Source: Paracoccaceae bacterium (GTDB lineage: Bacteria; Pseudomonadota; Alphaproteobacteria; Rhodobacterales; Rhodobacteraceae). From it: a stretch of 29,917 nt of DNA. Within the stretch, counting starts at the first letter, position 1. Every line of letters begins with the position of its first letter. Of this stretch, positions 23,528 through 29,917 are shown one piece after another. The position numbers were made by a program, and so were the translations under genes. The notes beneath the pieces are model-generated. The model saw only the letters and a list, made by a program, of their open reading frames with translations. It was not told where the DNA came from and did no database searches. The DNA lies in the NCBI GenBank assembly GCA_009920815.1, contig RFZH01000005.1, positions 1-29,917 on the forward strand, written 5' to 3'.

Positions 23528-24904
23528 ATGATAACGAACCCGCCAAACCTCCGCCCCGACTTGGCAAATGCCAAAATTCGTGATGACCGCCGCACAGGCC
23601 AACCCACCATCGGCATGGTATCTTTGGGATGCCCAAAAGCATTGGTTGACAGTGAACGGATTTTAACGCGGTTACGCGCCGAGGGTTACGGAATTTCGTC
23701 CAACTATGATGGTGCCGACGCCGTGATTGTGAACACCTGCGGTTTCCTAGATAGCGCCAAAGCCGAAAGCTTAGAGGCGATTGGCGAAGCATTGGCCGAA
23801 AATGGTCGTGTGATTGTCACAGGGTGTCTAGGCGCGGAACCCGATTATGTCACCGGCGTGCACCCACGCGTTTTGGCCGTCACGGGCCCACATCAATATG
23901 AACAAGTTCTAGATGCCGTTCACAAGGCTGTGCCGCCCAGCCCAGATCCCTTTATTGATCTGCTGCCTGCATCAGGCGTTAAATTGACACCGCGACACTA
24001 TAGTTATCTAAAGATATCAGAGGGTTGCAACCATAAGTGCAAGTTTTGCATTATCCCGGATATGCGCGGACGACTTCAATCCCGCCCCGCCCACGCCATC
24101 ATGCGCGAGGCGGAAAAGTTGGTCGAAAATGGCGTACGCGAACTACTGGTTATTTCACAAGACACCTCGGCCTATGGTGTTGACATCAAATACGCAGAGG
24201 AGCGCGGTCACCGCGCCCACATCACCGATTTAGCACGTGATTTGGGGTCGCTTGGTGCTTGGGTTCGCCTGCACTATGTCTATCCCTATCCGCATGTGCG
24301 TGATCTGATCCCACTTATGGCAGACGGGCTTATTCTGCCCTATTTGGACATTCCTTTCCAGCATGCTCATCCTGATACGTTAAAGCGAATGGCGCGGCCC
24401 GCTGCTGCGGCCAAAACGCTGGATGAGATATCCGCATGGCGTTCCGCATGTCCCGACATCACATTGCGATCTACGTTTATTGTCGGATATCCAGGCGAGA
24501 CAGATCAGGAATTTGAAACCCTACTGGATTGGTTGGACGAAGCACAGTTAGACCGCGTAGGATGTTTTAAATATGAAAACGTTGACGGCGCGCGGTCCAA
24601 TGACCTGCCTGATCACGTGCCCGAAGAGGTCAAACAAGACCGCTGGGATCGCTTCATGCAAAAGTCGCAAGCCATTTCAGAAGCAAAATTAGCTGCGAAA
24701 GTTGGACGCGTGATGGATGTGATTATCGACGAAATCGATGACGATGCGGCAACATGCCGAACAATGTCGGATGCTCCGGAAATCGACGGCAACCTTTTTA
24801 TCGACCAAGGTCATGAAACACTGAAAGTGGGTGATATCATTTCCGTTGAGGTTGATGAGGCAGGCGAATATGATTTGTGGGGCACGCTGGTTGCAAAACC
24901 CTAG
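23528..24904 (+). CDS. rimO: Ribosomal protein S12 methylthiotransferase
   Basis: RimO adds a methylthio group to the conserved aspartate of ribosomal protein S12 (Asp88/89). It is a radical-SAM enzyme with two iron-sulphur clusters. The N-terminal UPF0004 domain supplies three cysteines (C35 in SLGCPKALVDSE, C71 in NTCGFLDSAKAES, C100 in GCLGAEPDYV). The radical-SAM motif CNHKCKFC lies at 167-174. The C-terminal TRAM domain (about 385-455) binds substrate. The DSE and FLDSAKAES forms, with 458 residues, separate RimO from MiaB. The start is ATG 23528; no strong ribosome binding site precedes it. It is divergent from the AsmA gene across 155 bases. A small secreted-protein gene follows on the same strand. 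Confidence 0.95.
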   Translation: MITNPPNLRPDLANAKIRDDRRTGQPTIGMVSLGCPKALVDSERILTRLRAEGYGISSNYDGADAVIVNTCGFLDSAKAESLEAIGEALAENGRVIVTGCLGAEPDYVTGVHPRVLAVTGPHQYEQVLDAVHKAVPPSPDPFIDLLPASGVKLTPRHYSYLKISEGCNHKCKFCIIPDMRGRLQSRPAHAIMREAEKLVENGVRELLVISQDTSAYGVDIKYAEERGHRAHITDLARDLGSLGAWVRLHYVYPYPHVRDLIPLMADGLILPYLDIPFQHAHPDTLKRMARPAAAAKTLDEISAWRSACPDITLRSTFIVGYPGETDQEFETLLDWLDEAQLDRVGCFKYENVDGARSNDLPDHVPEEVKQDRWDRFMQKSQAISEAKLAAKVGRVMDVIIDEIDDDAATCRTMSDAPEIDGNLFIDQGHETLKVGDIISVEVDEAGEYDLWGTLVAKP

Positions 24905-24948
24905 CTTGCAAGATTACCCCACGATAAAGCAGACAAGCAGATCATAGT

Positions 24949-24976
24949 TTGACAGCGGGCCTGTGGTCTATAAGGT
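24949..24976 (+). promoter_or_regulatory. Putative sigma-70 promoter of the small secreted protein gene
   Basis: TTGACA at 24949-24954 is a consensus -35. TAAGGT at 24971-24976 is a plausible -10 with a 16-base spacer. A start site near 24983 would leave a short leader with the AGGA ribosome binding site before ATG 25007. Confidence 0.45.
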
Positions 24977-25006
24977 GGCATAAAACTGTCCGAGGTTAGG
25001 AAAGAT

Positions 25007-25435
25007 ATGAAGAGTATATGTGTTCTTGCATTAACAAGCATGATGTCAGTCTTTCTTGGCGCACAGGGTGCCCTTGCCAAGTGTTCGCCCTTTGTCGCCC
25101 TTAGTTATCATGGCAATGTCGGTACGAATTTTAACGAAACGCATCCTGGCATTAAATGTGATCTTGATGAAAATCGGTCTTGGGCATTGCTGCGAAATTC
25201 GTATAACGAGCCCGCTCTTGTCTATACCTACCAAAAGGACACATACGGACGTTGGGGATTCATGGCAGGGGCCGCTTTTGGGTATAAAGATACAATCCTG
25301 AACACGGGCACCCGTATCATTCCTCGGCCATCATTTGGTGTAACGTTTAAGCCAAATAATCACATGATGTTCTATGGCGCCCCAACAGGGTTTCGCGGCG
25401 ATTATATCATCGGGGTCGAGTTATCGCTTTTTTGA
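25007..25435 (+). CDS. Small secreted protein, unknown function
   Basis: A 142-residue protein with a clear signal peptide: basic start, hydrophobic LALTSMMSVFLGAQ, and ALA cleavage at about residue 24. The mature part has aromatic, alternating strands (EPALVYTYQK, RWGFMAGAAFGY, PRPSFGVTFKP, DYIIGVELSLF) and ends in phenylalanine, the pattern of a small outer-membrane beta-barrel or beta-sandwich. Two cysteines (C26, C51) could pair. It recalls short envelope proteins seen in phages and marine bacteria, with a HPGI...RNSYNEP segment, but I cannot name a family. AGGA precedes the start. It converges with the deacetylase gene, 29 bases away, and a likely promoter is at 24949-24976. Confidence 0.75.
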   Translation: MKSICVLALTSMMSVFLGAQGALAKCSPFVALSYHGNVGTNFNETHPGIKCDLDENRSWALLRNSYNEPALVYTYQKDTYGRWGFMAGAAFGYKDTILNTGTRIIPRPSFGVTFKPNNHMMFYGAPTGFRGDYIIGVELSLF

Positions 25436-25464
25436 CGCATGATCCCTGAGGCTGGCACCATAAA

Positions 25465-26163
25465 CTAAATCTCAACAAGCTCTGAGATGGTGACAAAGTT
25501 AAAGCCGCGTTCAATCAAATTATCCAGCGTCTCAGGAAAAGACCGTACGGTTGGCCCGTGAATATCATGGGTTAACACGATCGATCCAGGTTGGCTGCGA
25601 CGTGTAATAAAATCCGTAATATACTGACGCCCCGGATAGCGCCAATCCTCTGGATCAACCGACCACAGAACCGTTGGCATGTTCAGATCTTGCATCAATG
25701 CGAAACGTTGGTGCATTTGAAACGCCCCGTATGGGGGACGAAATGTTTTGGGCACAAGGCCTGACGCATCAAAAACAGCCTGGTTCGTGCGTAGTATTTC
25801 CTTTTGGATCGCGTTTCGCGAATAACCCGACATCACCGGATGCGACCACGAATGATTGCCAATTTCATGACCTTCGGCGACCATCCTCTGGATAATATGC
25901 GGGCTATAGGCCGCTGCACGACCTACAACATAAAACGTTGCCTTGACCCCCCGCTCAGCCAAGATATCCAACAACCTTGGTGTGTGCCGTCGATCGGGAC
26001 CATCGTCAAATGTCAAAGCCAGATTCGGTTGATCTGTTTCTATCCGCGTCACCGTTGCCTGAACCCCGTTCGTTATCTGACCGCGCAACGAAAAAGGCAG
26101 ATGCATTACGTTGGGTACCGCATGGGCAATGCCACCGATCAATGCCCCAGCACCCGAGACCAC
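25465..26163 (-). CDS. Polysaccharide deacetylase (NodB family), apparent frameshift at the N-terminus
   Basis: A NodB-type carbohydrate esterase (CE4), which removes N- or O-acetyl groups from chitin, xylan, peptidoglycan or extracellular polysaccharide. All five motifs are intact from the GTG at 26163: TFDDG (51-55), HSWSHP with the metal histidines (104-109), RPPYG (142-146), VDPEDW (169-174) and LTHD (197-200). The start is doubtful. The frame reads back to VDRRRFVTGAVVSGAG, a twin-arginine export signal ending at AHA, but with no start codon in that frame. An AAAGGA and ATG at 26197 lie one base out of frame. Deleting one T at 26194 would join them. The upstream secreted-protein gene is on the same strand, 24 bases from this ATG, and likely shares the transcript. 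Confidence 0.85.
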   Translation of the reverse strand: MVSGAGALIGGIAHAVPNVMHLPFSLRGQITNGVQATVTRIETDQPNLALTFDDGPDRRHTPRLLDILAERGVKATFYVVGRAAAYSPHIIQRMVAEGHEIGNHSWSHPVMSGYSRNAIQKEILRTNQAVFDASGLVPKTFRPPYGAFQMHQRFALMQDLNMPTVLWSVDPEDWRYPGRQYITDFITRRSQPGSIVLTHDIHGPTVRSFPETLDNLIERGFNFVTISELVEI

Positions 26164-26220
26164 AGCGCCAGTGACAAAGCGACGGCGATCGACACATAGG
26201 CTTTTCCTTTCTATATGGGA

Positions 26221-27534
26221 CTACCTGCGCTCAGTTTCTGCGGGACATTTGAACAATTGCACGTTGGTGCCATATTCTGTGTCGGTGAAGGTCATGCGTT
26301 GTCCATCCGGCGACACCGCGGCACTATATTGTCCAATATATTCGTCGCCTTCAGCTCCGCAGGAAAATCTACCGACAAATCCATTGGAAGTATAGGCAGA
26401 GCGCGGGATTTCACATCCCCACTCATGCCCACCCCATTGACCGTCGCGGCCCCAATAACTGCTATCGGTATCCATATAACAGCGATTGACATCTGTTTCC
26501 CATTTGCCAGCAAATGGCACAGACGAAACCGGTTGTGTTGGGGTAGGCTGCGACCGCATCAACGACGCAGTGCTGCGTTCGTATTTACATTGATCCAAGG
26601 CCCAGACGATAGATGCCCAAGATCCTGACAAACTCAATTGATCGTAATAATCATTTCCGCTGCCAAAACCAACCTTAACCCTATTTTTACGCGCTAAGGC
26701 AGTGATGAACTGCATATTTGCATCAAACTGGATCAACACAAGATCGGACAAAGCATCATACCGGCGCTGGGATTTTCCCGATGCGACAGTCCATGTTTTG
26801 TTGCCCGTATTTAACCGTATACTCTTGTTATACGTGCCAGAGGGCGGCGGATTTCCATTCGCAGGGTAATAATAGCCAACATAACCGTTACAGTTGTTTC
26901 GCGGATCAAAGCGCACAAACAAACTTTGCCTACTAAATCTGGAGGAGTCGGTTAAAGCATACCAGCTATTGTCCAATTTGACGGCGTACCAACTTTTTCG
27001 TTGGAACGTTTCGCTTTGTGGAACGTTCATTCCGCCACTTTGCGCTTGGGTTTGTGATGGGATGGCTGCGGTCCCCCGTTGGGTTTGTAAGAGCTGCCAA
27101 CGCCCCCCAAGCATGCCAAAGGTATAGGTTAATCCTTTGATAAGCTCGGTCGCATTGCGCTCGCCCGTGATTTGCACGCGCGCACCAAAGTCGGACTTTC
27201 GTGTGATGACCAAGCGACTGCCTTCACGCATGTCATTCGACAGCGTCACGGTATCGACCCAATACCCTTGATCCAGCTCTGCCTCGATCACCCTATATTG
27301 GTCAAAGACCATTTTCAAAAATGGACCCGATGACACCAAGCTTTGCAACGCATCTTGCGTGGGGATCAGTTCACTTAGGGCGATCGTGTCGGTCTGACCA
27401 TCACTCACGCGCACAACATCAGTACCTTGTTGTTTAGGTGGCGTTTTGGGTTGAAAATCAAACGCCGCCACCATCTGCCCAATGCTAATTGCCGCAAGTG
27501 TAAGGCATGTAAAACTCTTTAACCCCAAAACCAT
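26221..27534 (-). CDS. Secreted protein of unknown function
   Basis: A 437-residue protein with a signal peptide (residues 1-24, hydrophobic SFTCLTLAAISIGQMVAA). I do not recognise a family. The N-terminal third looks like a helical or mixed domain (ELIPTQDALQSLV...VFDQYRVIEAELDQGYWVD). The middle is strand-rich with paired aromatics (KSWYAVKLDNSWYAL, CNGYVGYYYPANGNPP). A C-terminal domain (about 340-430) reads like a small beta-barrel: FAGKWETDVNRC, CEIPRS, FVGRFSCGAEGDEYIG, RMTFTDTEY, with several cysteines that could pair. The ATG at 27534 has AAGGA seven bases upstream. It ends in TAG just before the deacetylase on the same strand, so the two are probably one operon acting in the periplasm or outside the cell. 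Confidence 0.7.
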   Translation of the reverse strand: MVLGLKSFTCLTLAAISIGQMVAAFDFQPKTPPKQQGTDVVRVSDGQTDTIALSELIPTQDALQSLVSSGPFLKMVFDQYRVIEAELDQGYWVDTVTLSNDMREGSRLVITRKSDFGARVQITGERNATELIKGLTYTFGMLGGRWQLLQTQRGTAAIPSQTQAQSGGMNVPQSETFQRKSWYAVKLDNSWYALTDSSRFSRQSLFVRFDPRNNCNGYVGYYYPANGNPPPSGTYNKSIRLNTGNKTWTVASGKSQRRYDALSDLVLIQFDANMQFITALARKNRVKVGFGSGNDYYDQLSLSGSWASIVWALDQCKYERSTASLMRSQPTPTQPVSSVPFAGKWETDVNRCYMDTDSSYWGRDGQWGGHEWGCEIPRSAYTSNGFVGRFSCGAEGDEYIGQYSAAVSPDGQRMTFTDTEYGTNVQLFKCPAETERR

Positions 27535-27906
27535 TAAAACATCCTTTTTTTACAGCGGCACAATAAAGCGCGCACCGCAGATGTGTTATTTCCGAACCCA
27601 TATCACCGACAGATCTGATGAATTGCGCAACACAGCAAAACAAAAGTCTCACAATAAAACCTGGCCGCATTTGATGAGAATATTCAACGTCCGCATTGGG
27701 GTAATTTTACAAACTAAAGTGCGGGTTTACGCCAAAAACTTGGCTATTGGCCGCACGTAACTGCATCTCACCCGCGCACGGATGGCATCATTAACTTTTT
27801 GTAATCTTTTGCGAATTTTTATTATGCCTATCCGTGGCGGGCCCTAAATAACCTTGACTCATTGCAAGTTTCCGCCACTGTTGACCCCACTGGCGGGAGA
27901 AGAAAC
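27535..27906. other. Intergenic region between divergent secreted-protein and adaptor genes
   Basis: About 370 bases without a convincing gene. Short frames on both strands lack ribosome binding sites and look spurious. It must hold promoters for the minus-strand gene starting at 27534 and the plus-strand gene starting at 27907. A TTGACT lies at 27854-27859, and an inverted repeat CCGCCA (27872-27877) / TGGCGG (27891-27896) touches the GGGAG ribosome binding site of the adaptor gene. No RNA gene was recognised. Confidence 0.5.
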
Positions 27907-28845
27907 ATGAAATCATCCATCTTGATACTGTGCGTTGGCCTTATTTCTGCGACACTTTCTGGCGCGGCGCTGGGTCAAAATGTTTTTAACACAATAGACT
28001 TGGCGGGCACCGTTGTTGCGCAGCAAAAAACAGGGCTGTCATATGAGGCCCGTGGTTGCATCACAAACGTATCGCAAAACGCGCTAACAACAGGGATCAC
28101 ACAAGCGGGCGAAATATTGGTCGAGCTAGACAATCGCGCAGCGATCCTTGCGTTCAAGTCCGCGCAAGCACGTGCCAACGACCTGCGCGATGCTGTCACT
28201 GAAGCCGAGTTTGCAATCACGGTTGCCAAGGCCGATGTTGCACGTGTGCAAGAAGAACAACGCTTTGTTGAACGCGACCATGAACGCACCCGGGTGATGT
28301 TCCAGCGCGGATTGGTGAATGAAACCACGCTGGACGCTGCAGAACGTAAAAAACTGGATGCCACATTTGCCGTGCAACGCGCACAAGAAGCGATCGAACG
28401 CGCTATGACCAACAGGTCACGCGCAATGAACGCGCTGGAAATAGGCACACTTGAATTGCAAGCACGACAGCTTGACCTAGATGCCTTGGTATTGCGGGCG
28501 CCCTTTGATGGTGTGTTGCTTAATTTTGAACCCAATTTGGGGGACTGTGTTACGCAAGGCGCGCTGGCCGCTGAAATCTATGACCCCAACGAAAAAAGTG
28601 TCGAAACCTATGTTTTTGTGGATCAGATTGTAAACGCACAAAACGTGGGAATTGTTGTGGGAAATTCAGTCCAAATCGTCCGTATAAACGGTGAAACATG
28701 TGTTGGGACCTTCACGCTTATTGGAACCGAGGTGAATTTAGAAAGCCAAAACGTGAAAACCACTATCGATCTTGATCCCGCCTGTGCGCCACAAATGTTC
28801 TTGAACGAAGCTGTCGCCATAAAGACCCAGCCAAGCGATAGTTAA
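27907..28845 (+). CDS. HlyD/RND-type periplasmic adaptor protein without transporter partner
   Basis: A membrane-fusion (adaptor) protein of 312 residues. The start is ATG 27907 with GGGAG upstream, giving a signal peptide with cleavage near residue 23 (GAALG|QN); the longer frame to 27862 has no such support. Order: lipoyl/barrel-sandwich half-motif (ARGCITNVSQ...GEILVELDNR, about 48-77), a long alpha-helical hairpin (about 80-190), the second half (LRAPFDGVL...GDCVTQGALAAEIYD, about 197-226), and a beta-barrel domain to the end. Adaptors link an inner-membrane RND or ABC pump to an outer-membrane channel. No pump or TolC gene follows here; the next gene is on the other strand, 11 bases away. 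Four cysteines (C51, C214, C265, C293) are unusual for the family. Confidence 0.85.
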   Translation: MKSSILILCVGLISATLSGAALGQNVFNTIDLAGTVVAQQKTGLSYEARGCITNVSQNALTTGITQAGEILVELDNRAAILAFKSAQARANDLRDAVTEAEFAITVAKADVARVQEEQRFVERDHERTRVMFQRGLVNETTLDAAERKKLDATFAVQRAQEAIERAMTNRSRAMNALEIGTLELQARQLDLDALVLRAPFDGVLLNFEPNLGDCVTQGALAAEIYDPNEKSVETYVFVDQIVNAQNVGIVVGNSVQIVRINGETCVGTFTLIGTEVNLESQNVKTTIDLDPACAPQMFLNEAVAIKTQPSDS

Positions 28846-28856
28846 GCATTCCATAT

Positions 28857-29486
28857 CTATACGGCAGGTTCAATCAAATCGGGGCCATCGTCATCACGCA
28901 ATATTCGATTAACCCGATGATGTATTAGCTGAACATTTTGGCCAAGGTCAGAAACTGCGCGTTCGCCCGACAACCATATATCACGTTCATCGGTGTTCAA
29001 AATCACGGGCATCCGATGGTGTATCCCTTTCACGCTTTCATTTGCGGCACGTGTCATCATGGTGACCGTCAATAGGTCATTCCATCGTGACGCCAGACCC
29101 GCACAAAACAAAAGCTCTTCGTTTCCGGCAGATTGAATAAAGTTGGGCTGTCGGTCGCCTTTTTCACCGCTCCATTCATAGTATCCACGCATCGGCAGCA
29201 GACAGCGTCCGTTTTTCCATGCTGGTCGAAAGGTGGGCTTGTCGGCCGCATCCTCGATACGGGCATTAAATGTAGTGGCCTTCCAGTCTGAAACTGAACC
29301 GACATGCCAAGACGGGATAAACCACCAACGCGCAATACGTGGTTCATTGTTTGGTGTTATCAATACCACATCCTGCGTTGGCTTGACGTTAAAGCGAACT
29401 GTCCATCCGCTAAATGGATCAAGCTTAAGCCAAGAGGCATCTATTCCCGCAGATTGCAAATTTGGATCAACGAATCTTCCACACAT
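28857..29486 (-). CDS. SRAP domain protein (YedK/HMCES family)
   Basis: An SRAP protein, which shields abasic sites in single-stranded DNA by a thiazolidine crosslink through the N-terminal cysteine. After removal of Met1, Cys2 becomes that terminal residue (MCGRF). The other active-site residues are in place: N74 and R76 in FNAR, E104 in GYYEW and H156/H157 in GIHHRMPVIL. The 209-residue length is normal. The gene is isolated and convergent with the adaptor gene (11 bases between stops). No ribosome binding site is visible, and the ATG lies in the loop of CTTCC-ATGTGT-GGAAG, so leaderless or structured initiation is possible. Full set of catalytic residues, so likely active. Confidence 0.95.
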   Translation of the reverse strand: MCGRFVDPNLQSAGIDASWLKLDPFSGWTVRFNVKPTQDVVLITPNNEPRIARWWFIPSWHVGSVSDWKATTFNARIEDAADKPTFRPAWKNGRCLLPMRGYYEWSGEKGDRQPNFIQSAGNEELLFCAGLASRWNDLLTVTMMTRAANESVKGIHHRMPVILNTDERDIWLSGERAVSDLGQNVQLIHHRVNRILRDDDGPDLIEPAV

Positions 29487-29632
29487 GGAAGCAAGCTATC
29501 ATCGTCTTGACTGGCGTCAAACAGTCCTGAGGTCAGCGATTAAGCGAACAATGAACAAATAAACAATGGTTTTTTAGAAACCGCCCAGATACCGTAAAGC
29601 CGAGTGTCGATGACGCGCGAGAAAGGAACGCC

Positions 29633-29917
29633 ATGTCTGAATATCTAAGCGAAGAAAATTCGATCCAGACCGTGATTGATCGCATCAACAATGATGCATG
29701 TTCCCCCCGGTTTAGCGAGATCATGACGTCCTTGATCACCCATCTGCATGACTTTGTAAAAGACGTTCAACTGACCCAAGACGAATGGGAAACGGCAATC
29801 GATTTTTTGACACGAACTGGCAAAACCTGCACAGAAGAACGACAAGAATTCATTTTGCTATCCGATACATTGGGCGTTTCAATGTTGGTTGACGCAATAA
29901 ATAATCGACGACCAGCG
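29633..29917 (+). CDS. Intradiol ring-cleavage dioxygenase, N-terminal part (truncated by window end)
   Basis: The first 95 codons of a catechol or hydroxyquinol 1,2-dioxygenase-type protein. The N-terminal dimerisation domain of this family is recognisable: the ITHLHDFVKDVQLTQDEW helix, TAIDFLTRTGKTC, and the family signature EFILLSDTLGVSMLVDAINN that precedes the catalytic domain. ATG 29633 has AAAGGA a few bases upstream. The iron-binding tyrosines and histidines are outside the window, so hydroxyquinol and catechol types cannot be told apart. It is divergent from the SRAP gene across 146 bases, where the inverted repeat TTGAC-N4-GTCAA (29507-29520) could be a regulator site. Confidence 0.85.
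   Translation, partial: MSEYLSEENSIQTVIDRINNDACSPRFSEIMTSLITHLHDFVKDVQLTQDEWETAIDFLTRTGKTCTEERQEFILLSDTLGVSMLVDAINNRRPA

Noticed and set aside
24905..24930. CTTGCAAG palindrome after rimO as terminator
   Set aside because: Stem too short and no T-tract follows.
27485..27670. 61-codon minus-strand frame upstream of the secreted-protein gene
   Set aside because: Overlaps the start of that gene in another phase and has no initiation signal; cysteine-rich by chance.
27482..27760. 92-codon plus-strand frame in the gap before the adaptor gene
   Set aside because: It starts inside the signal-peptide region of the opposite gene, lacks a ribosome binding site and has no protein-like pattern.
29524..29570. 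Possible alphaproteobacterial SOS box (GAAC repeats) near the SRAP gene
   Set aside because: The two GAAC copies are three bases apart, not the seven expected for the LexA site.
1..29917. Mobile element, CRISPR array, tRNA or phage region
   Set aside because: No transposase or integrase frames, no regularly spaced repeats, and no cloverleaf-like sequence seen in any gap; gaps are short and gene content is chromosomal.

Overview
The window reads as ordinary chromosomal DNA of an alphaproteobacterium, most likely of the Rhodobacterales (Roseobacter group). The grounds are a heterotetrameric sarcosine oxidase operon, the twin-transmembrane/PduO/EtfB/EtfA gene string, dnaG followed by rpoD with a typical alphaproteobacterial sigma-70, and a GANTC (CcrM-type) site cluster. 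Base composition looks close to balanced, so it is not one of the very GC-rich members. I saw no rRNA, tRNA, CRISPR array, insertion sequence or prophage. Assignments are by reading motifs; no search was run.

Layout. 1-3 kb: the 3' part of the helicase gene hrpB, overlapping tail to tail with a lone phnM. 3-7.3 kb, all minus strand: a small two-helix membrane protein, PduO-type cobalamin adenosyltransferase, etfB and etfA ending at a strong terminator, with an SDR oxidoreductase and an SH3 protein upstream. 7.5-9.8 kb, plus strand: parC, meeting rpoD at a bidirectional terminator. 9.9-19.2 kb, minus strand: soxB-soxD-soxA-soxG (sarcosine demethylation), a small unknown gene, then dnaG and rpoD, all in one direction. 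19.3-23.4 kb, minus strand: an AsmA-family protein, a TadE-like protein and a TadG-like protein split by an in-frame stop. 23.5-25.4 kb, plus strand: rimO and a small secreted protein. 25.5-27.5 kb, minus strand: a large secreted protein of unknown function and a NodB-type polysaccharide deacetylase. 27.9-29.9 kb: a lone periplasmic adaptor (HlyD/RND type), an SRAP/YedK abasic-site protein, and the start of an intradiol ring-cleavage dioxygenase cut by the window edge.

How the genes fit together. PduO supplies adenosylcobalamin for enzymes such as methylmalonyl-CoA mutase, while EtfAB collects electrons from acyl-CoA and amine dehydrogenases, so that block is central carbon and energy metabolism. 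The sox operon yields glycine, formaldehyde or methylene-tetrahydrofolate, and hydrogen peroxide. dnaG, rpoD, parC and rimO are housekeeping genes.

The points that most deserve a second look are: (i) the TadG-like gene interrupted by one TAA with the frame otherwise intact; (ii) a one-base slip just after the apparent start of the deacetylase, which separates a good ribosome binding site and ATG from an obvious twin-arginine signal; (iii) a nested pair of perfect inverted repeats in the TadE-like leader that would bury the ribosome binding site; (iv) four GANTC sites within 62 bases upstream of rpoD. I did not find a convincing new multi-gene system.
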